Source: an uncultured Campylobacter sp.
GTDB taxonomy: Bacteria > Campylobacterota > Campylobacteria > Campylobacterales > Campylobacteraceae
NCBI RefSeq assembly: GCF_938045205.1
Contig: NZ_CALIMY010000145.1
Span: 1 to 18,978 of the forward strand
Direction: 5' to 3'
Length of the DNA: 18,978 bases
This document shows, piece after piece, positions 15,602-18,978 of the stretch (positions within the stretch are counted from its first letter, which is position 1; every line of letters starts with the position of its first letter). The translations under genes were made by a program, and so were the position numbers. Below the pieces are notes generated by a model. That model saw nothing but the letters and a program-made list of their open reading frames with translations, was not told where the DNA came from and searched no databases.

Positions 15602-16255
15602 ATGGATTTTGATTTTATAGCTAAATTTAGCCCAATGTTCGTAAAGGCGGGAATTTTAACGCTGAAGCTTGCATTTTACGGGATTTTACTATCCATAATC
15701 ATCGGTTTTATCTGCACGCTAATAAAATATAAAAGATTGCCTCTATTAAGCCCGCTTGTGAGCGCATATATCGAGCTATCGCGTAATACCCCGCTTTTAA
15801 TTCAGCTATTTTTTCTATACTACGGCCTGCCGAAGCTGGGTGTTCAAATTTCAGGTTTTACCTGCGCGATTGTAGGTCTTGCATTTTTGGGCGGAAGCTA
15901 TATGAGCGAGAGCTTTAGGCTCGGTTTTGAGGCGATAAAAAAATCCCAGATCGAAAGCGCGATGAGCCTGGGCCTTGGCGAGGCGCAAATAGTATTTTAT
16001 GTCGTGCTGCCGCGCGCTTTTGCGATCGCCCTACCCTCCATCAGCGCAAATATAATCTTTCTGCTTAAAGAAACCTCGATCGTTAGCATCGTCGCACTCG
16101 CCGATCTCGTTTATGCCGCAAAGGACGTGATCGGGCTGTATTACAAGACGAACGAAGCGCTATTTATGCTAAGCGTTTCGTATCTGATCATAATCCTGCC
16201 GCTTTCGCTAGCGCTTACGCTGCTTGAAAAGCGCCTTGCGTATATGAGAGGCTAG
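15602..16255 (+). CDS. Polar amino-acid (cysteine-type) ABC transporter permease, subunit 1
   Basis: A HisM/GlnP-type inner-membrane subunit of 217 residues that forms half of the import channel. The ATG at 15602 is chosen because an AAGAAG site lies 5 nt upstream, whereas the ATG at 15575 would precede the transcript start. Hydrophobic segments occur at about 13-40, 50-78, 85-100, 138-175 and 187-208. RNTPLLIQLFFLYYGLP at 61-77 is a hallmark of the family. The cytoplasmic EAA-type coupling loop is ESAMSLGLGEAQIVFYVVLP (118-137), where the ATPase should dock. First gene of a four-gene operon; the next permease starts 2 nt after its stop. Confidence 0.9.
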   Translation: MDFDFIAKFSPMFVKAGILTLKLAFYGILLSIIIGFICTLIKYKRLPLLSPLVSAYIELSRNTPLLIQLFFLYYGLPKLGVQISGFTCAIVGLAFLGGSYMSESFRLGFEAIKKSQIESAMSLGLGEAQIVFYVVLPRAFAIALPSISANIIFLLKETSIVSIVALADLVYAAKDVIGLYYKTNEALFMLSVSYLIIILPLSLALTLLEKRLAYMRG

Positions 16256-16257
16256 CG

Positions 16258-16914
16258 ATGGAACTCTTAAGCGGTGAAAATTTAATCAGGCTTCTTGGCG
16301 GGCTTGGGGTCACGCTGCAAATCGCGCTCATCTCGATCGCAGTTTCGCTCGTACTAGGCTTGGTGCTTGGAATTTTAATGGCCTCCGGGCGCAGAGCCTT
16401 ATACATCCCGCTTAAAATTTGTCTAGAGATCGTGCGCATCATGCCGCCTATCGTTTGGCTATTTATCGTATATTTCGGCGCGAGCAAGGCTTTTGGCATA
16501 CACATCTCAAATATCGCGGCTTCGATCATAGTCTTTAGTATCTGGGGTGTTTTTGAGATGATGGATCTGGTGCGCGGCGCCGTGCTTAGCATCCCTAAGC
16601 ATCAGTTCGAAAGCGCCGAAGCGCTCGCATTTAGCAGATCTCAAATTTATCTCTACGTGATCCTGCCGCTTGCGATGAGGCGCCTAGTGCCCGCAACGAT
16701 AAATTTATTCAGCAGGATGATAAAAACAACCTCGATCGCCGTGCTTATCGGCGTTATCGAGCTCGTCAAGGTCGGACAGCAGATCATCGAAGTAAATGTC
16801 TTCCGCGACAATTACGCGCCGCTAATCATCTATGGAGCGATATTTTTCGTATATTTTTTGATCTGCTATCCGATCTCGGCGCTTTCGAAAAAACTAGAAA
16901 ATAGGTGGAGCTGA
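16258..16914 (+). CDS. Polar amino-acid (cysteine-type) ABC transporter permease, subunit 2
   Basis: The second HisQ/HisM-type channel subunit, 218 residues, presumably pairing with subunit 1. VTLQIALISIAVSLVLGLVL (18-37) is the first membrane helix. IVRIMPPIVWLFIVYFG (58-74) is the counterpart of the RNTPLLIQ motif, here with R-I-M-P-P. ESAEALAFSRSQIYLYVILP (118-137) is the EAA-type loop. Its TGA overlaps the ATPase ATG by one base (TGATG), so translation of the two is coupled. The departure from the usual N-T-P-L pattern may simply reflect a heterodimeric pair. Confidence 0.9.
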   Translation: MELLSGENLIRLLGGLGVTLQIALISIAVSLVLGLVLGILMASGRRALYIPLKICLEIVRIMPPIVWLFIVYFGASKAFGIHISNIAASIIVFSIWGVFEMMDLVRGAVLSIPKHQFESAEALAFSRSQIYLYVILPLAMRRLVPATINLFSRMIKTTSIAVLIGVIELVKVGQQIIEVNVFRDNYAPLIIYGAIFFVYFLICYPISALSKKLENRWS

Positions 16915-17651
16915 TGGAAATTTTAAAAATCGATAAAGTCAATAAATTTTACGGCGAACTGCACGCGCTAAAGGACGTCAGCCTTAGCGTCGCGCAGGGC
17001 GAGGTCGTAGTGATCCTGGGTCCTAGCGGCTGCGGCAAAAGCACCCTACTTCGCACGATCAACGGGTTAGAGCCGATACAAAGCGGGAATTTTATAATCG
17101 AAGGCGAGCGGATCGATCAAAATTTCAAAGAATGGCGCAGAATTCGTCAAAAGATCGGTATGGTCTTTCAAAGCTACGAGCTTTTCGATCACTTAAATGT
17201 GCTACATAATATAATCCTAGGTCCCGTGAAAGTCCAAGGTGTACCGCGCGAGCAAGCTGTAGAGCTAGCCAGGCATTGGCTCAAAATCGTAGGACTAGAA
17301 AATAAAGAGCGAGCCTATCCCAAAGAACTTAGCGGCGGGCAAAAGCAGCGCATCGCAATCGTGCGAAGCCTGGTGATGAAGCCCAAGATCATGCTTTTTG
17401 ACGAGGTTACCGCGGCACTTGATCCAGAGATCGTGCGCGAGGTGCTAGACGTAATGCTAAATCTCGCCAAAGAGGGGCAGACGATGCTAATCGTAACGCA
17501 CGAGATGGGCTTTGCGCGCGCCGTAGCCGATCGCATAGTTTTTATGGATGAGGGAAGCATCGTGGAGATTAGCGAACCGGAGGCGTTCTTCACCGCTCCG
17601 AAGAGCGAGCGCGCGAAGAAATTTCTAAATATGTTCGAATTTAAAAAATAA
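16914..17651 (+). CDS. Polar amino-acid (cysteine-type) ABC transporter ATP-binding protein
   Basis: The 245-residue cytoplasmic ATPase powers the importer. Walker A is GPSGCGKST at 36-44, the Q-loop is Q86 in MVFQSYELFDH, the ABC signature is LSGGQKQR at 139-146, Walker B is IMLFDEVT with catalytic E164, the D-loop is ALDP at 168-171, and the switch histidine is H196 in VTHEMGF. After the Walker B glutamate it has Val where most amino-acid importers have Pro (DEPTSALD); this is not a catalytic position. I chose the ATG at 16914 over an in-frame GTG at 16905, because GGTGGAG just upstream serves it and it gives the usual MEILKIDKVNKFYG beginning. It lies 20 bp before the binding-protein gene. 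Confidence 0.94.
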   Translation: MEILKIDKVNKFYGELHALKDVSLSVAQGEVVVILGPSGCGKSTLLRTINGLEPIQSGNFIIEGERIDQNFKEWRRIRQKIGMVFQSYELFDHLNVLHNIILGPVKVQGVPREQAVELARHWLKIVGLENKERAYPKELSGGQKQRIAIVRSLVMKPKIMLFDEVTAALDPEIVREVLDVMLNLAKEGQTMLIVTHEMGFARAVADRIVFMDEGSIVEISEPEAFFTAPKSERAKKFLNMFEFKK

Positions 17652-17671
17652 ATTTTAATAAAGGAGAAAAG

Positions 17672-18532
17672 ATGAAAAAGACGCTAAGCACGCTTTTTAT
17701 CTTAGTTGCGTTATTTTTCGCAGGTTGCAACGACGAGGGCAAAAGCTCCTCAAATTCCGCGCAAGGTTCCGCCGCGCCGCAAAGCTATATAGACGGAGTT
17801 AAAAAGCGCGGCGTAGTAAGGATCGCCGTTTTCGGCGACAAGCCGCCGTTTGGCTACATCGACGAGGCGGGCAAAAACGCGGGATATGACGTGTATTTTG
17901 CAAAACGTATCGCAAAGGAGCTTTTGGGCGATGAGAGCAAGGTGCAGTTTGTACTCGTAGAGGCGGCCAATCGCGCGGAATTTTTGGCGTCTGATAAGGT
18001 CGATATCACGCTTGCAAATTTCACCGTAACGCCGGAGCGCAAAGAGGTCGTGGATTTCGCGCTGCCGTATATGAAGGTAGCTCTAGGCGTCGCGAGCCCG
18101 AATGGCGATATCACCGACGTTTCGCAGCTTAAGGACAAAACGCTTTTAATCAACAAAGGCACGACTGCGGATCTGTATTTTACGAAAAACCACCCCGAGA
18201 TTAAACTTTTAAAATTTGACCAAAATACCGAGACTTTCGGTGCGATGCTGGACGGCAGGGGCGATGCGATCGCGCATGATAATACGCTTTTGTTCGCGTG
18301 GACGAAGTCAAATCCTGGCTTTAAGGTAGGCATCCGCTCGCTCGGCGATCAGGACGTCATCGCGCCCGCGGTTAAAAAGGGCAACGACGAGCTTCGCAAA
18401 TGGCTTGACGATCTAATCGTAAAGCTCGCGGATGAGAAATTTTTCCACGCCGACTACGACGCGACGCTAGCGCCGGTTTACGGCGACGACATCAAGGCTG
18501 ACGACGTCGTAATCGAGGGCGGAAAGTTATAA
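17672..18532 (+). CDS. cjaA: CjaA-like cysteine-binding lipoprotein of the ABC importer
   Basis: A family 3 extracytoplasmic solute-binding protein, 286 residues. Residues 1-18 are a lipoprotein signal with lipobox FFAGC, so C19 should be acylated and anchor it to a membrane. A Ser/Asn-rich linker follows, then the binding domain from about residue 40. VRIAVFGDKPPFGYIDEAG, VLVEAANRAEFL, INKGTTADLYFTKNHPE, DQNTETFGAM and the end DDIKADDVVIEGGKL match, as I remember it, C. jejuni CjaA (Cj0982), a cysteine-binding surface antigen. That match is the basis for assigning cysteine as the ligand of the whole operon. AAGGAG lies just before the ATG. Here the gene is joined to its permeases and ATPase in one operon. 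Confidence 0.9.
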   Translation: MKKTLSTLFILVALFFAGCNDEGKSSSNSAQGSAAPQSYIDGVKKRGVVRIAVFGDKPPFGYIDEAGKNAGYDVYFAKRIAKELLGDESKVQFVLVEAANRAEFLASDKVDITLANFTVTPERKEVVDFALPYMKVALGVASPNGDITDVSQLKDKTLLINKGTTADLYFTKNHPEIKLLKFDQNTETFGAMLDGRGDAIAHDNTLLFAWTKSNPGFKVGIRSLGDQDVIAPAVKKGNDELRKWLDDLIVKLADEKFFHADYDATLAPVYGDDIKADDVVIEGGKL

Positions 18533-18552
18533 ATTTAGATTCGCCGTCTAGT

Positions 18553-18978
18553 TTAGCGGGGCAATCTTATTAAGCCCTGCACCTCGCAGGAACGAGCCGC
18601 CGTAACTTTACCGGAAACGGCGGCTGCAAACGCCAAAGTGGCGGCGAGCGCTTTTATAAGATAACTAAATTTATCGATCTTGCGGCAGAGTTTTGCTTCC
18701 ACGCGGCGAATTTGCCGCGGAGTAAATTTTAGCCGAGCCGAAACGCAATCTAGCGCCCTCACCGTGGCAAAATTTAAGTCGCGCACGGCAGCGTAAAATT
18801 TCAAGCGATAGTAAAATTCTAACGCAAACTGCTCGTGCGGTAAAAATTTTGCCGTGCGAGCAATGATAAATCGCAAGCGCTCGCTCGTTAAATGGATCGG
18901 GAATTTATAAAATTTTATCGGCTCAAGGCGGCTTGTAAATTCTGCGCGGCTAAATTTCCCGTACCGATTTAAGAGCCA
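18553..18978 (-). CDS. Possible 3' part of an unrecognised gene running off the right edge
   Basis: Reading inward from the right edge on the minus strand, one frame is open for all 141 codons available to the TAA at 18553-18555. Segments include FIIARTAKFLPHEQFALEFY and LIKALAATLAFAAAVSG. The frame has many Lys-Phe pairs because AAATTT repeatedly falls in phase. I do not recognise a family. The stop is 20 bp from the cjaA stop, a normal convergent arrangement. A 9-bp inverted repeat AGCCGCCGT/ACGGCGGCT (18595-18603 and 18617-18625) lies within it. It could be a real C-terminal coding region or an open stretch of spacer; the frame without stops in AT-containing sequence favours coding slightly. 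Confidence 0.4.
   Translation of the reverse strand, partial: WLLNRYGKFSRAEFTSRLEPIKFYKFPIHLTSERLRFIIARTAKFLPHEQFALEFYYRLKFYAAVRDLNFATVRALDCVSARLKFTPRQIRRVEAKLCRKIDKFSYLIKALAATLAFAAAVSGKVTAARSCEVQGLIRLPR

Noticed and set aside
17079..17651. Possible inactive ATPase because of DEVT instead of DEPT after Walker B
   Set aside because: The catalytic glutamate and all other nucleotide-binding motifs are intact; the changed position is not catalytic.

Overview
The window looks like chromosomal DNA of a Campylobacter, probably one of the higher-GC oral species (C. gracilis, C. showae or C. rectus type). The genus call rests on recognisable proteins: a CjaA-like cysteine-binding lipoprotein, a Campylobacterota-type RNase J with a long low-complexity N-terminus, RlmN, PurB and HisF. 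It also rests on the gene order kdsD-rnj-rsmA and on a very high density of AAATTT and related words. The species is a guess.

Layout. Positions 1-3467 hold a leftward cluster: the 5' tip of kdsD (KpsF/GutQ), then rnj, then rsmA overlapping rnj by 20 bp. A perfect 17-bp inverted repeat lies in the divergent promoter region before rightward hisF. HisF carries an in-frame expansion of about 55 residues made largely of 33-bp tandem repeats. After a 354-bp spacer come a short nucleoside-phosphorylase-like gene and rlmN, which overlap by 4 nt. Positions 6540-7293 are an IS1595-family insertion sequence with perfect 17-bp terminal inverted repeats. Its transposase is dead: it has an 8-bp tandem duplication and an amber codon. 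The next gene (DUF6985-like) is also broken by an in-frame amber codon. It is followed by an AT-rich stretch with one orphan reading frame.

Positions 9235-12054 hold a leftward RluA-family pseudouridine synthase with an in-frame insertion of about 170 residues, and divergent purB. A gene-poor 790-bp stretch with several hairpins follows, then a leftward outer-membrane beta-barrel gene. Rightward from 13963 is a DASS/SLC13 anion transporter with a structured leader. Next is a complete polar amino-acid ABC importer operon: two permeases, an ATPase and a CjaA-like lipoprotein, very likely for cysteine. An open frame on the minus strand runs off the right edge.

How the genes fit together. Most are housekeeping: RNA processing and modification (RNase J, RsmA, RlmN, RluA-type), histidine and purine synthesis (HisF, PurB), LPS Kdo supply (KdsD), and uptake of dicarboxylate-type anions and an amino acid. 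The unusual theme is that several conserved enzymes (HisF, RluA-type, RsmA, RNase J) carry in-frame low-complexity or repetitive expansions, at least two of them rich in RAATTY words. I saw no CRISPR array, tRNA, rRNA, prophage or defence cluster.
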